Shown here: one piece after another, positions 56,877-64,000 of the stretch | How positions within the stretch are numbered: position 1 is the stretch's first letter | How the letters are laid out: each line of letters starts with the position of its first letter | Origin: Anabaenopsis elenkinii CCIBt3563 | Lineage (GTDB): Bacteria; Cyanobacteriota; Cyanobacteriia; Cyanobacteriales; Nostocaceae | DNA length: 64,000 bases | Assembly: GCF_015245355.1 (NCBI RefSeq) | Contig: NZ_CP063311.1 | Coordinates: forward strand, 161,911-225,910 | Direction: 5' to 3' | Notes under the pieces: generated by a model | What the model saw: only the letters and a program-made list of their open reading frames with translations | The model's database searches: none | Told to the model about the DNA's origin: nothing | Program-made: the position numbers and the translations under genes

Positions 56877-59216
56877 ATGGAATTCTCTATCGCTACACTC
56901 CTTGCCAATTTCACTAATGATAAATTGGTAGCTCGTAAAGTTTTGGAAAAGAAACTCGGTTGCGAGGATGAAATTAGTTTACAAAAACTTCACATTGCCT
57001 TGGAAGTTCTGGAAAAAATCGGAATTCTGGTGAAAGAACGCGGTAAATATCGCCGGGTGACAGAAGAAGGGGTAATTGAAGCCAAGCTCCGTTGTTCTAG
57101 TAAGGGCTTTTGCTTTGCCATTCAAGATGTGGAAGGCTCTGAGGATATTTATATTCGCGAAAGTCATCTGAGTAATGCTTGGAATGGCGATCGCGTTTTG
57201 GTGAGGATTCTTAAAGAAGGTAGTCGTCGCCGTTCTCCAGAAGGAGAAGTAAAGCTGATCCTGGAACGGTCTAACCATACTTTACTCGCAAGAATTAAAG
57301 CAGTAGAGAATGGGTTTCGTGCTGTACCTTTAGATGATCGGCTGCTGTTTGAACTCACAATCGGTGCTAACAGCATGAATTTAGAGCAAGCTATAGACCA
57401 CCTGGCTCATGTGGAGGTTTTGCGTTATCCCTTGGCACAATATCCCCCTTTGGGTCGAGTGGTGCAAATCCTCGGTAGCGATGCCGAAGCCGCTGCTGAT
57501 ATAGATTTGGTGACTTGTAAGCACGACCTATCACGCAATTTCCCTGAAGTGGTTCTGGATGCATCTGCTAAGTTGCCCAGAAGGCTCCTGAAAGCAGATC
57601 TGAAAGACAAACTGGATTTACGTAATTTATTTACCCTGACTGTTGCGGGTGTACATTGTGATGCCAAGTTTATTGAAAATGCCTTCAGTTTGGAAAAAAC
57701 AGCAGAGGGACATTGGCTTTTAGGCTTTCATATTGCTGATGTTTCCCATTATGTCCATCCTGACGAACCCTTAGATAGAGAATGCGCCAAGCGGGGAAGG
57801 TCAGTTTACCTGGGAGATTTACTGTTGCCTATGTTACCGGAAGCTGTGGCAGAACGTTGTTCCTTGGTACCACTGTGCGATCGTTTAGCTCTGTCTTTTT
57901 TAATTGCTATTGATCCGCAGTCTGGGGAAGCTTGGGAATGGCAAATTCAACCCAGCATTATCAATGTAGATACAGCACTGAGTCGAGAAGAAGCAGAAGC
58001 CATTCTTGTAGGTCAATCTCACCATCAACCACCCAGGGCAATCTCAATGCTTGAAGACCTGGAAACTCTACAAAAAGCCGTGAAACAAAGACGGTTAAAT
58101 CGTGGTAGCTTTCAGCTGAATCTACCACCAAACCAAAACCCCTATGCAGATGAGGGGATTTTAGGAGCCGTCTTGGTGAATGATCTACCAGTGCAATCCC
58201 TGTTGACGGAATTCGTGCTATTGGTTAATGAACTGATGGCAAAACATCTAAGTGCTTTGGGTATTCCAGCTATTTGGCGAGTCCAAGGTACGCCAGATAC
58301 CGAAGATGTTCAGGAAATGCTGAAATTAGCTACTAATTTGGGAGTAGAACTAGCTTTAGAATCAGACTTAGATATCCAACCTTTAGATTATCAGCATTTA
58401 ACTAGGGTATTGCACCAATCGTCATCGGAGCAAGTTCTGACTTATTTATTACAAGATACTCTCAAGCCCTCTGCCTATAGCACTACTAAGGGATACCACT
58501 TTGGTCTATCATTAGGTGAGTATACTCACTGTACTTCTCCTCTGCGAAGATACCCAGATTTACTGATACAAAGGGTGTATCATATAGTGCTAGAGTATGG
58601 ACGCGATCGACGCAACACTAGGGTCAAAGAGCGAGTTAATCTGCGCCACTCCTCTTGTCACAATGAAATTAACTGGAATGTTTTACCGCCAGAATTGCAA
58701 CAGGAACTGCAATGCGACCTGAACCGGGTAATTATCCAGATTAACGACAGGGAAAAACAAGTCCAAGAAGCTGAAGCCGATTTAGCCGGACTGCAAAAAG
58801 CCCAACTCATGAAACAGCGCATTGGTGAAGTATTCCAAGGTGTAATTACCGGCGTGCAATCCTATGGTTTCTTTGTGGAAATTGAGGTACCGGGGGCACC
58901 AATCATATCAGGAGGAGATATCAGCGCTCTTTTACGGGTAGAAGGTCTGGTACACGTCAGTTCTCTCAAAGATGATTGGTATGAATACCGGGCTAGACAA
59001 CAGGCGCTATTTGGTCGTAAAAATCGAGCTTCCTACAGATTAGGCGATCGCGTAGCTGTACAAGTTAAAAGTGTCGATTACTATCGTCAGCAAATTGATT
59101 TAGTAACTGTCAGTAATGACCTTATAGCTCAAGCTTTTGATATCAACCCAACTCACAACGACCCATCAGATATCTACTTACCCAGTAAATTAGATACATT
59201 GCACCAGGATCAATAA
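56877..59216 (+). CDS. Zam/RNase II-family protein with altered catalytic site
   Basis: This 779-residue protein has an N-terminal winged-helix part, two cold-shock-like domains, an RNB domain (about residues 235-570) and a C-terminal S1 domain (residues 645-765). RNB hallmarks such as HIADVSHYV, DRECAKRGRSVYL and HCTSPLRRYPDLLIQR are present. The acidic metal-binding motif D-x5-RDxDDA of active RNase R/II reads GVHCDAKFIENAF (residues 258-270), so at least three of the four aspartates are replaced. Size and style fit the cyanobacterial Zam protein (acetazolamide resistance in Synechocystis). It probably binds RNA but may not degrade it. ubiX follows 18 bases on. Confidence 0.82.
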   Translation: MEFSIATLLANFTNDKLVARKVLEKKLGCEDEISLQKLHIALEVLEKIGILVKERGKYRRVTEEGVIEAKLRCSSKGFCFAIQDVEGSEDIYIRESHLSNAWNGDRVLVRILKEGSRRRSPEGEVKLILERSNHTLLARIKAVENGFRAVPLDDRLLFELTIGANSMNLEQAIDHLAHVEVLRYPLAQYPPLGRVVQILGSDAEAAADIDLVTCKHDLSRNFPEVVLDASAKLPRRLLKADLKDKLDLRNLFTLTVAGVHCDAKFIENAFSLEKTAEGHWLLGFHIADVSHYVHPDEPLDRECAKRGRSVYLGDLLLPMLPEAVAERCSLVPLCDRLALSFLIAIDPQSGEAWEWQIQPSIINVDTALSREEAEAILVGQSHHQPPRAISMLEDLETLQKAVKQRRLNRGSFQLNLPPNQNPYADEGILGAVLVNDLPVQSLLTEFVLLVNELMAKHLSALGIPAIWRVQGTPDTEDVQEMLKLATNLGVELALESDLDIQPLDYQHLTRVLHQSSSEQVLTYLLQDTLKPSAYSTTKGYHFGLSLGEYTHCTSPLRRYPDLLIQRVYHIVLEYGRDRRNTRVKERVNLRHSSCHNEINWNVLPPELQQELQCDLNRVIIQINDREKQVQEAEADLAGLQKAQLMKQRIGEVFQGVITGVQSYGFFVEIEVPGAPIISGGDISALLRVEGLVHVSSLKDDWYEYRARQQALFGRKNRASYRLGDRVAVQVKSVDYYRQQIDLVTVSNDLIAQAFDINPTHNDPSDIYLPSKLDTLHQDQ

Positions 59217-59234
59217 ACTTTATTCAGGGTTACC

Positions 59235-59855
59235 GTGTCCAAAAACTCTAAACCACTTATATTAGGCGTATCTGGTGCGTCTGGTCTCATCTATGCCGTT
59301 CATGCCCTCAAATATCTGCTGGCGGCAGATTATGAAGTTGAGCTAGTTGCTTCTAAATCAACCTACATGGTTTGGAACAGCGAACAGGAGACTCGAATGC
59401 CAGCTGAACCATCAGCACAAGAGCAATTCTGGCGAGAACAAGCGACTGTTGCCGTTGGGGGTAAATTACGGTGTCATCCTTGGGGTGATGTCGGTGCTGG
59501 AATTGCTAGTGGTTCTTTTCGCACTCTAGGGATGATTATCATACCATGCAGTATGAGTACTGTGGCAAAGCTAGCTGTGGGCTTAAGTTCTGACCTCCTG
59601 GAACGGGCTGCTGATGTCCAGATTAAAGAAGGGCGAAAGCTAGTCATAGTCCCCCGTGAAACTCCATTTAGCCTCATTCACCTGCGAAACTTGACGAGTT
59701 TGGCAGAAGCTGGTGTCAAAGTTGTCCCAGCTATTCCGGCTTGGTATCACCATCCTCAAACCATTGATGATTTAGTTGATTTTGTGGTCGCCCGTAGTTT
59801 AGATCAACTAGATATTGATTGCATTCCTATTCGGAGGTGGCAGGGAAGTAAGTAA
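59235..59855 (+). CDS. ubiX: flavin prenyltransferase UbiX
   Basis: This 206-residue UbiX/Pad1-type enzyme makes prenylated FMN, the cofactor of UbiD decarboxylases, which in cyanobacteria serve plastoquinone synthesis. Visible motifs are the FMN-binding GVSGASGLIYAVHALKYL, a long SGSFRTLGMIIIPCSMSTVAKLA segment and the KLVIVPRETPFSLIHLRNL dimethylallyl-phosphate block. The start is a GTG at 59235. It sits tightly between the Zam-like gene and the LapA-like gene, all in one direction, so it is likely one operon. Confidence 0.94.
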   Translation: MSKNSKPLILGVSGASGLIYAVHALKYLLAADYEVELVASKSTYMVWNSEQETRMPAEPSAQEQFWREQATVAVGGKLRCHPWGDVGAGIASGSFRTLGMIIIPCSMSTVAKLAVGLSSDLLERAADVQIKEGRKLVIVPRETPFSLIHLRNLTSLAEAGVKVVPAIPAWYHHPQTIDDLVDFVVARSLDQLDIDCIPIRRWQGSK

Positions 59856-59918
59856 AGGTAAAATTTAATTAAGTTGGTTCTTTTGGCTGATTTCGTAACT
59901 TTGACCTTCGCCTTTTAT

Positions 59919-60596
59919 ATGCGCTTAATTCTTGTAGTAGCAGTACTAGGAATACTCACTGTGTTGCTAGTTCAAAATTGGTCGCCTGTTCTCCCGCTAG
60001 TATTTTTGGGTACGCGAACTCTAAGTTTACCACTGGCAATGTGGATTTTTTTGAGTACTGCTGCTGGTGTTTTTACATCCCTGGTCATTACTATCCTCCT
60101 GAAGATATCAATTTATTTTGGGGAGCAACAAGGCGAAAAACGATTTACATCAAGAGCTACTTTCCCCCGGAAGGGGACATTCAGGGGGAAACCTTTCAGC
60201 ACGCCGCCTTCAGGACCTACCAATACCACTGGGACAACAGAGTCAGTTCGCAGTGACGCATTTGACGATTGGGAAACAAATGACAGTGGAAATGATGACT
60301 GGGACTTTGATAGCCCACCTTCAGAACCACCCCCCCCCAGTTTTCAAAGCTACGAACGCCAACAAGAACCTCAAAGCACTTCTCAGTCTGGTTCTGTCTA
60401 CTCTTATAACTACCGTCAGCCAAAAAATACTGCGGTAGGAAAAACTGAATCCGTTTACGATGCTGATTACCGAGTAATCAGACCACCATTACAACAAACG
60501 ACTACTAATGACGACGAAAATCAAGCTGATGATGACGACTGGAAGTTTTTTGACGATGATGATTTAGATGATAAAGATGACCGCCCGCGTCAATAA
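59919..60596 (+). CDS. LapA-domain (DUF1049) membrane protein with acidic tail
   Basis: From the ATG at 59919 the protein has 225 residues. Two membrane segments in the first 80 (LILVVAVLGILTVLLVQNW and LAMWIFLSTAAGVFTSLVITILL) have the LapA/DUF1049 pattern 'QN...F.....L.....FLGT'. A long Pro/Ser/Gln-rich cytoplasmic part follows, with a very acidic Asp-rich end. LapA-domain proteins help assemble the cell envelope in other bacteria; no specific role is known here. The frame opens at a TTG at 59874, but 59919 places the first membrane segment properly. It follows ubiX closely. Confidence 0.8.
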   Translation: MRLILVVAVLGILTVLLVQNWSPVLPLVFLGTRTLSLPLAMWIFLSTAAGVFTSLVITILLKISIYFGEQQGEKRFTSRATFPRKGTFRGKPFSTPPSGPTNTTGTTESVRSDAFDDWETNDSGNDDWDFDSPPSEPPPPSFQSYERQQEPQSTSQSGSVYSYNYRQPKNTAVGKTESVYDADYRVIRPPLQQTTTNDDENQADDDDWKFFDDDDLDDKDDRPRQ

Positions 60597-60653
60597 GCTT
60601 TTAACTACTGGTATGAACTACTGTAGAGTTTTTAGTGATGAGGAAAAAAAAGA

Positions 60654-60836
60654 CTTAGAGGATGTTTGATAAGTTTTCAACAGGTAATTTTTATCTTAGG
60701 GAACAGGGGATACACCGAACACACCGAACACACAAAAAACAATCAAATCCAGTCCCCTCCCCTTACAAGGGGAGGGTTAGGGTTGGGTAAAACAATAGTT
60801 GATACACTAATCATGACTTTCCAAACAACCTCTTAG
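60654..60836. mobile_element. MITE, copy 2
   Basis: This is the reverse-oriented relative of 31972-32163. Ends are CTTAGAGGATGTTTG and the complement of CTAAGAGGTTGTTTG. It shares the ATAAGTTTTCAACAGG and TTATCTTAGGGAACAG segments, the CCCTCCCCTT palindrome and the TTGATACACTAATCATGACTT segment. The tandem tract between differs: here ACACCGAAC units replace the CCCTATT heptamers. Confidence 0.7.
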
Positions 60837-60899
60837 AAATAGGTTTGACGGATCAATGTATGTAAATGTATATTTATATTTTCACAGGAGACGAAACCA

Positions 60900-61448
60900 G
60901 TGGTGAGCAGTTTATTGCAAGGTGTGAATCTGTATTTAATTGGTATGATGGGTGCAGGTAAAACTACAGTGGGACAACTGCTAGCAGAGCATTTGGGTTA
61001 TAGATTTTTGGATACCGATGATGTAATTACTAAATCCTCAGCTAGATCCATCAATCAGCTGTTTGTCGAAGAAGGTGAAGCAGCATTTCGCCAGTTAGAA
61101 AGCGATGTATTGGCCCAGGTGTGTGCTTATACTCATTTGACTGTAGCAACGGGTGGGGGTATTGTTTTACGACAAAAAAATTGGGGTTATCTCCGCCATG
61201 GTTTAGTTGTATGGTTAGATGTACCGGTAGATTTGCTGTACACACGTATAGCAGCAGATACTACAAGACCACTGTTACAATATCCTGACCCCAAAGGGAA
61301 ATTGCGATCGCTGCTGGAAGAACGGACACCTCTTTACTCCCAGGCTGATCTCAAAATTACCCTGACAGAAGAAGCCACACCCCCAGAAATTGCCAACAGA
61401 GTCATAGAAGCAATTCCCAGTGTTCTCAAACCACAAGTTTCTCCCTGA
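60900..61448 (+). CDS. aroK: shikimate kinase
   Basis: AroK phosphorylates shikimate at the 3-hydroxyl in aromatic amino-acid synthesis. The 182-residue protein has Walker A GMMGAGKTTVG, the shikimate-binding DTDD block (FLDTDDVI), the FRQLE...VATGGGIV block and the lid with R(T/x)PLYSQ. The start is a GTG at 60900, with GGAG ten bases upstream. The MITE lies before it and does not touch it. It converges with the small PCP-reductase-like gene. Confidence 0.96.
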   Translation: MVSSLLQGVNLYLIGMMGAGKTTVGQLLAEHLGYRFLDTDDVITKSSARSINQLFVEEGEAAFRQLESDVLAQVCAYTHLTVATGGGIVLRQKNWGYLRHGLVVWLDVPVDLLYTRIAADTTRPLLQYPDPKGKLRSLLEERTPLYSQADLKITLTEEATPPEIANRVIEAIPSVLKPQVSP

Positions 61449-61467
61449 AATATTCATCAGACCATCA

Positions 61468-61653
61468 CTACTGTCCCAATTCCAGCCTAGCCTGTTCCAC
61501 TAAATCGGCGGTGACAACCCTTTTATCGGCTTGACGCGCTAACTGTTCAATACTAGCTCTGGCGCGGGAACGGGCAAAAAAGGGAATATTCTGTAATTTT
61601 TGCTGGGCTTCTGATGTCCAGTACAAAGCATCGCTAAAATTTGTATTGCTCAT
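61468..61653 (-). CDS. PCP-reductase-domain small protein
   Basis: From the ATG at 61653 (AAGAAAT upstream) the product has 61 residues and matches the C-terminal domain of light-independent protochlorophyllide reductase subunit [41 protein letters not shown]. In cyanobacteria this domain also occurs alone in small proteins of unknown role, possibly binding tetrapyrroles or tuning chlorophyll synthesis. The frame extends to 61674 but the shorter start aligns better. Confidence 0.85.
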   Translation of the reverse strand: MSNTNFSDALYWTSEAQQKLQNIPFFARSRARASIEQLARQADKRVVTADLVEQARLELGQ

Positions 61654-61705
61654 AATTATTTCTTGATGATGCAATTATGTTAATTGTCTCATATCCTGGT
61701 AATGA

Positions 61706-61735
61706 AAAAAAGCCCTTGTTATTAAACAAGGGCTA
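61706..61735 (-). terminator. intrinsic terminator of psbDC
   Basis: On the minus strand the stem AGCCCTTGTT/AACAAGGGCT (61712-61735, four-base loop) runs into seven T (61706-61712). It lies 41 bases after the psbC stop and is a textbook terminator for the operon. Confidence 0.9.
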
Positions 61736-61775
61736 GTAAAAAATTGATTGTCAGTGATGAAATAAAACTTATAAC

Positions 61776-63164
61776 CTAGTCAATGTCATTCATGAACATA
61801 ACTGGTTCAGTTTCGCGGTTAATTCCCTTTTCAAAACCACCAGCACCAGCGCGGGCGCGGCCAGCGTGCCATAGGTGACCAATGAGGAAGAAGAAACCTA
61901 ACACATAGTGAGATGTGGCCAACCAAGCACGTGGAGATACGTAGTTGAAGGAGTTAATTTCCGTAGCCACACCACCCACGGAGTTGAGAGAACCCAATGG
62001 CGCGTGGGTCATATATTCAGCAGCACGACGTGCTTGCCAAGGCTGAATATCATTCTTGATTTTATCTAGGTCAAGACCGTTAGGACCACGTAGAGGTTCT
62101 AACCAAGGGCCTTGGAAATCCCAGAAGCGCATGGTTTCACCACCGAAGATAATTTCACCAGTAGGAGAGCGCATCAAGTATTTACCAAGACCTGTGGGTC
62201 CTTGTGCGGAACCAACATTAGCACCTAAGCGTTGGTCACGAATTAAGAAGGTCAAAGCTTGAGCTTGAGAAGCTTCAGAAGCAGTAGGACCAAAGAATTC
62301 ACTGGGATAAACGGTGTTGTTATACCAAACCATTGTGGAGGCGATGAATCCCATTAAGGAAAGAGCGCCCAAGCTGTAGGAAAGGTAAGCTTCACCAGAC
62401 CAAATGAAAGCACGACGTGCCCAAGCAAAAGGCTTGGTGAGGATGTGCCAAATACCACCAGAAATACAGATGAAAGCAATCCAGATATGACCGCCAATGA
62501 CATCTTCCATGTTATTGACGCTGACAATCCAGCCGTCGCCACCAAAGGGAGACTTAATCAAATAACCGAATATCACAGCCGGGTTTAGTGTGGGGTTAGT
62601 AATCACACGAACATCACCACCACCGGGTGCCCAGGTATCATACACACCGCCAAAGAACATGGCTTTAAGCACCAACAGCAGCGCCCCACATCCCAGGATG
62701 ATCAGGTGGAAGCCGATGATGTTGGTCATCTTGTTTTTGTCTTTCCAGTCATAACCAAAGAAGGAGGAATATTCTTCTAAGGTTTCTGGTCCACGAACAG
62801 CATGATAAATACCACCAAAGCCCAGGACAGCTGAGGAAATGAGGTGCAGTACACCGACTACAAAGTAGGGGAAGGTGTCGATGACTTCACCACCAGGACC
62901 AACGCCCCATCCCAGGGTGGCGATGTGAGGAAGCAGGATTAAGCCCTGCTCGTACATAGGCTTTTCAGGGATGAAGTGAGCGACTTCAAACAAAGTCATC
63001 GCTCCAGCCCAGAATACAATCAAACCAGCATGAGCAACGTGAGCGCCCAGGAGCTTACCAGATAAGTTGATTAAACGAGCGTTACCAGACCACCAAGCAA
63101 AACCTGTGGATTCTTGGTCACGTCCACCGCCTAATACAGTTGGTCTATTAGAGAGCGTTACCAC
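61776..63164 (-). CDS. psbC: photosystem II CP43 antenna protein
   Basis: CP43 is a six-helix core antenna of photosystem II that also gives a ligand to the manganese cluster through its large lumenal loop (visible as [20 protein letters not shown] with the conserved Glu/Arg). The N-terminus [20 protein letters not shown] follows a GTG at 63164; the frame remains open further to 63242, inside psbD. The GTG start makes psbC overlap the psbD end by 17 bases, the classic arrangement. Six hydrophobic helices with chlorophyll-binding His residues are intact. Length is 462 codons. Confidence 0.97.
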   Translation of the reverse strand: MVTLSNRPTVLGGGRDQESTGFAWWSGNARLINLSGKLLGAHVAHAGLIVFWAGAMTLFEVAHFIPEKPMYEQGLILLPHIATLGWGVGPGGEVIDTFPYFVVGVLHLISSAVLGFGGIYHAVRGPETLEEYSSFFGYDWKDKNKMTNIIGFHLIILGCGALLLVLKAMFFGGVYDTWAPGGGDVRVITNPTLNPAVIFGYLIKSPFGGDGWIVSVNNMEDVIGGHIWIAFICISGGIWHILTKPFAWARRAFIWSGEAYLSYSLGALSLMGFIASTMVWYNNTVYPSEFFGPTASEASQAQALTFLIRDQRLGANVGSAQGPTGLGKYLMRSPTGEIIFGGETMRFWDFQGPWLEPLRGPNGLDLDKIKNDIQPWQARRAAEYMTHAPLGSLNSVGGVATEINSFNYVSPRAWLATSHYVLGFFFLIGHLWHAGRARAGAGGFEKGINRETEPVMFMNDID

Positions 63165-64000
63165 GAGGTAGAACCTCCTCAGGGAATACAAATTGTTTGT
63201 GAGGCTGATCTTGAGGAGCCATCCAAGCCCGGATACCCTCATTCAGCAAAATGTTTTTGGTATAGAAAGTTTCAAACTCTGGGTCTTCTGCTGCCCGCAA
63301 TTCTTGGGAAACGAAGTCATAAGCCCGCAGGTTCAATGCTAAACCTACAATGCCTACGGATGACATCCATAAACCAGTCACAGGTACAAACAGCATGAAG
63401 AAGTGTAACCAACGTTTGTTAGCAAAAGCAATACCGAAAATCTGTGACCAGAAACGGTTTGCTGTCACCATTGAGTAGGTTTCTTCTGCTTGGGTGGGGT
63501 TGAAGGCGCGGAAGGTGTTGGAGGCTTCGCCGTCTTCAAACAGGGTGTTTTCTACTGTGGCTCCGTGAATTGCACACAATAGGGCACCGCCTAATATCCC
63601 CGCTACACCCATCATGTGGAAGGGGTTAAGTGTCCAGTTGTGGAAACCTTGGAGGAATAGTAGGAACCGGAAGATTGCCGCTACACCAAAGCTGGGTGCA
63701 AAGAACCAGCTAGACTGTCCCAAGGGGTACATCAAGAATACACTGACGAATACCGCAATTGGGCCAGAGAATGCCAGGGCGTTGTAGGGACGGATGCCTA
63801 CTAGACGGGCAATTTCAAACTGCCGTAACATGAAGCCGATTAAGCCAAAGGCTCCGTGTAGGGCTACGAATGGCCACAGTCCACCTAGTTGGAACCAACG
63901 GGTGAGGTCTCCTTGGGCTTCTGGTCCCCACAGGAACAACAGGGAATGTCCCATGCTGTCTGCTGGTGAGGAAACCGCTACTGTGAGGAAGTTACAGCCT
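63148..64000 (-). CDS. psbD: photosystem II D2 protein, C-terminal part (runs off right edge)
   Basis: The C-terminal 283 residues of D2 are present. The frame is open to the window edge, where [18 protein letters not shown] shows the usual D2 sequence before it. The part includes the helices with His ligands ([38 protein letters not shown]), the quinone loop (THEN-type region [12 protein letters not shown]) and the C-terminus [13 protein letters not shown]. The reading RWFQLGGLW has Phe where many D2 proteins have Cys. About 70 residues lie beyond the window. It is co-transcribed with psbC. Confidence 0.97.
   Translation of the reverse strand, partial: GCNFLTVAVSSPADSMGHSLLFLWGPEAQGDLTRWFQLGGLWPFVALHGAFGLIGFMLRQFEIARLVGIRPYNALAFSGPIAVFVSVFLMYPLGQSSWFFAPSFGVAAIFRFLLFLQGFHNWTLNPFHMMGVAGILGGALLCAIHGATVENTLFEDGEASNTFRAFNPTQAEETYSMVTANRFWSQIFGIAFANKRWLHFFMLFVPVTGLWMSSVGIVGLALNLRAYDFVSQELRAAEDPEFETFYTKNILLNEGIRAWMAPQDQPHKQFVFPEEVLPRGNAL

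Noticed and set aside
60118..60438. 106-codon rightward frame inside the LapA-like gene
   Set aside because: Out-of-frame reading of the low-complexity part of the longer gene.
63148..64000. Phe for Cys and other changes in D2 as a sign of an unusual paralogue
   Set aside because: Cofactor-binding helices are intact and such changes are within normal D2 variation; only part of the gene is visible.

Overview
The window is cyanobacterial chromosome. It carries thylakoid genes (psbD-psbC, psaE, psb28, ndhO), Calvin-cycle and tetrapyrrole genes (glpX, hemA), an NADPH-thioredoxin reductase/thioredoxin fusion, and many copies of the cyanobacterial HIP1 octamer GCGATCGC (for example at 854, 3121 and 7438). 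The tandem AmiC-type amidases, AgrE-type arginine enzyme, heptamer repeats and many small palindromic repeats point to a filamentous Nostocales genome of the Nostoc/Anabaena/Nodularia kind. The genus cannot be fixed from this window. No rRNA, tRNA or CRISPR array was seen.

Layout. 1-6931: 5' end of a CARDB-like surface protein, a DUF2499-DUF3593 pair, hisA, an ABC ATPase, an OmpR-type response regulator, and grxD-bolA. 7093-13494: a subtilase with P-domain, a PlsC-type acyltransferase, tadA, grxC, glpX and hemA. 13560-16176: an ArsR regulator divergent from persulfide dioxygenase, rhodanese and TauE genes, with a palindrome exactly filling the promoter spacer. 16230-20034: branched-chain amino-acid ABC genes and pgi. 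20154-24292: a compact three-gene cassette (winged-helix-like protein, AAA+ ATPase, PD-(D/E)XK nuclease) that resembles an uncharacterised defence system and is the best candidate for something new. 24500-36121: ndhO, mutM, psaE, a fibrillin-like gene, mraY, psb28, the NTRC-type fusion, an oligopeptide permease, a ROK kinase and pyrG. Among these lie two inverted copies of a 269-bp element with IS200/IS605-like end hairpins and a MITE.

36212-41413 is a decaying tandem amidase locus. The first copy is intact. The second has lost a zinc-ligand glutamate, carries a small palindromic insertion, and is split by an IS with 18/19-matching terminal repeats and a 5-bp target duplication. An IS630 relic lies between the two copies. 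41740-47896: DUF2085, agrE, a TonB-like protein and miaB. 47932-55298: an acyltransferase, a long gene-poor stretch holding a tnpB relic and an orphan terminator, an iron pair (ferritin-like protein and FTR1), a DUF255 protein and clpP. 55299-64000: a broken small gene and a structured gene-free stretch, a Zam/RNase II-like gene whose catalytic acidic residues are replaced, ubiX, a LapA-like protein, a second MITE copy, aroK, a PCP-reductase-like small protein, and the psbD-psbC operon running off the right edge.

The functional blocks that work together are: sulfide/persulfide detoxification (13560-16176), iron storage and uptake (50157-51613), redox control (grxD-bolA, grxC, NTRC), peptidoglycan synthesis and remodelling (mraY and the amidases), and photosystem assembly and repair (psb28, psbDC, psaE). 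Repeats and insertion sequences cluster at gene ends. In at least two places (mutM and trxB) the stop codon lies at or within the edge of a mobile repeat.
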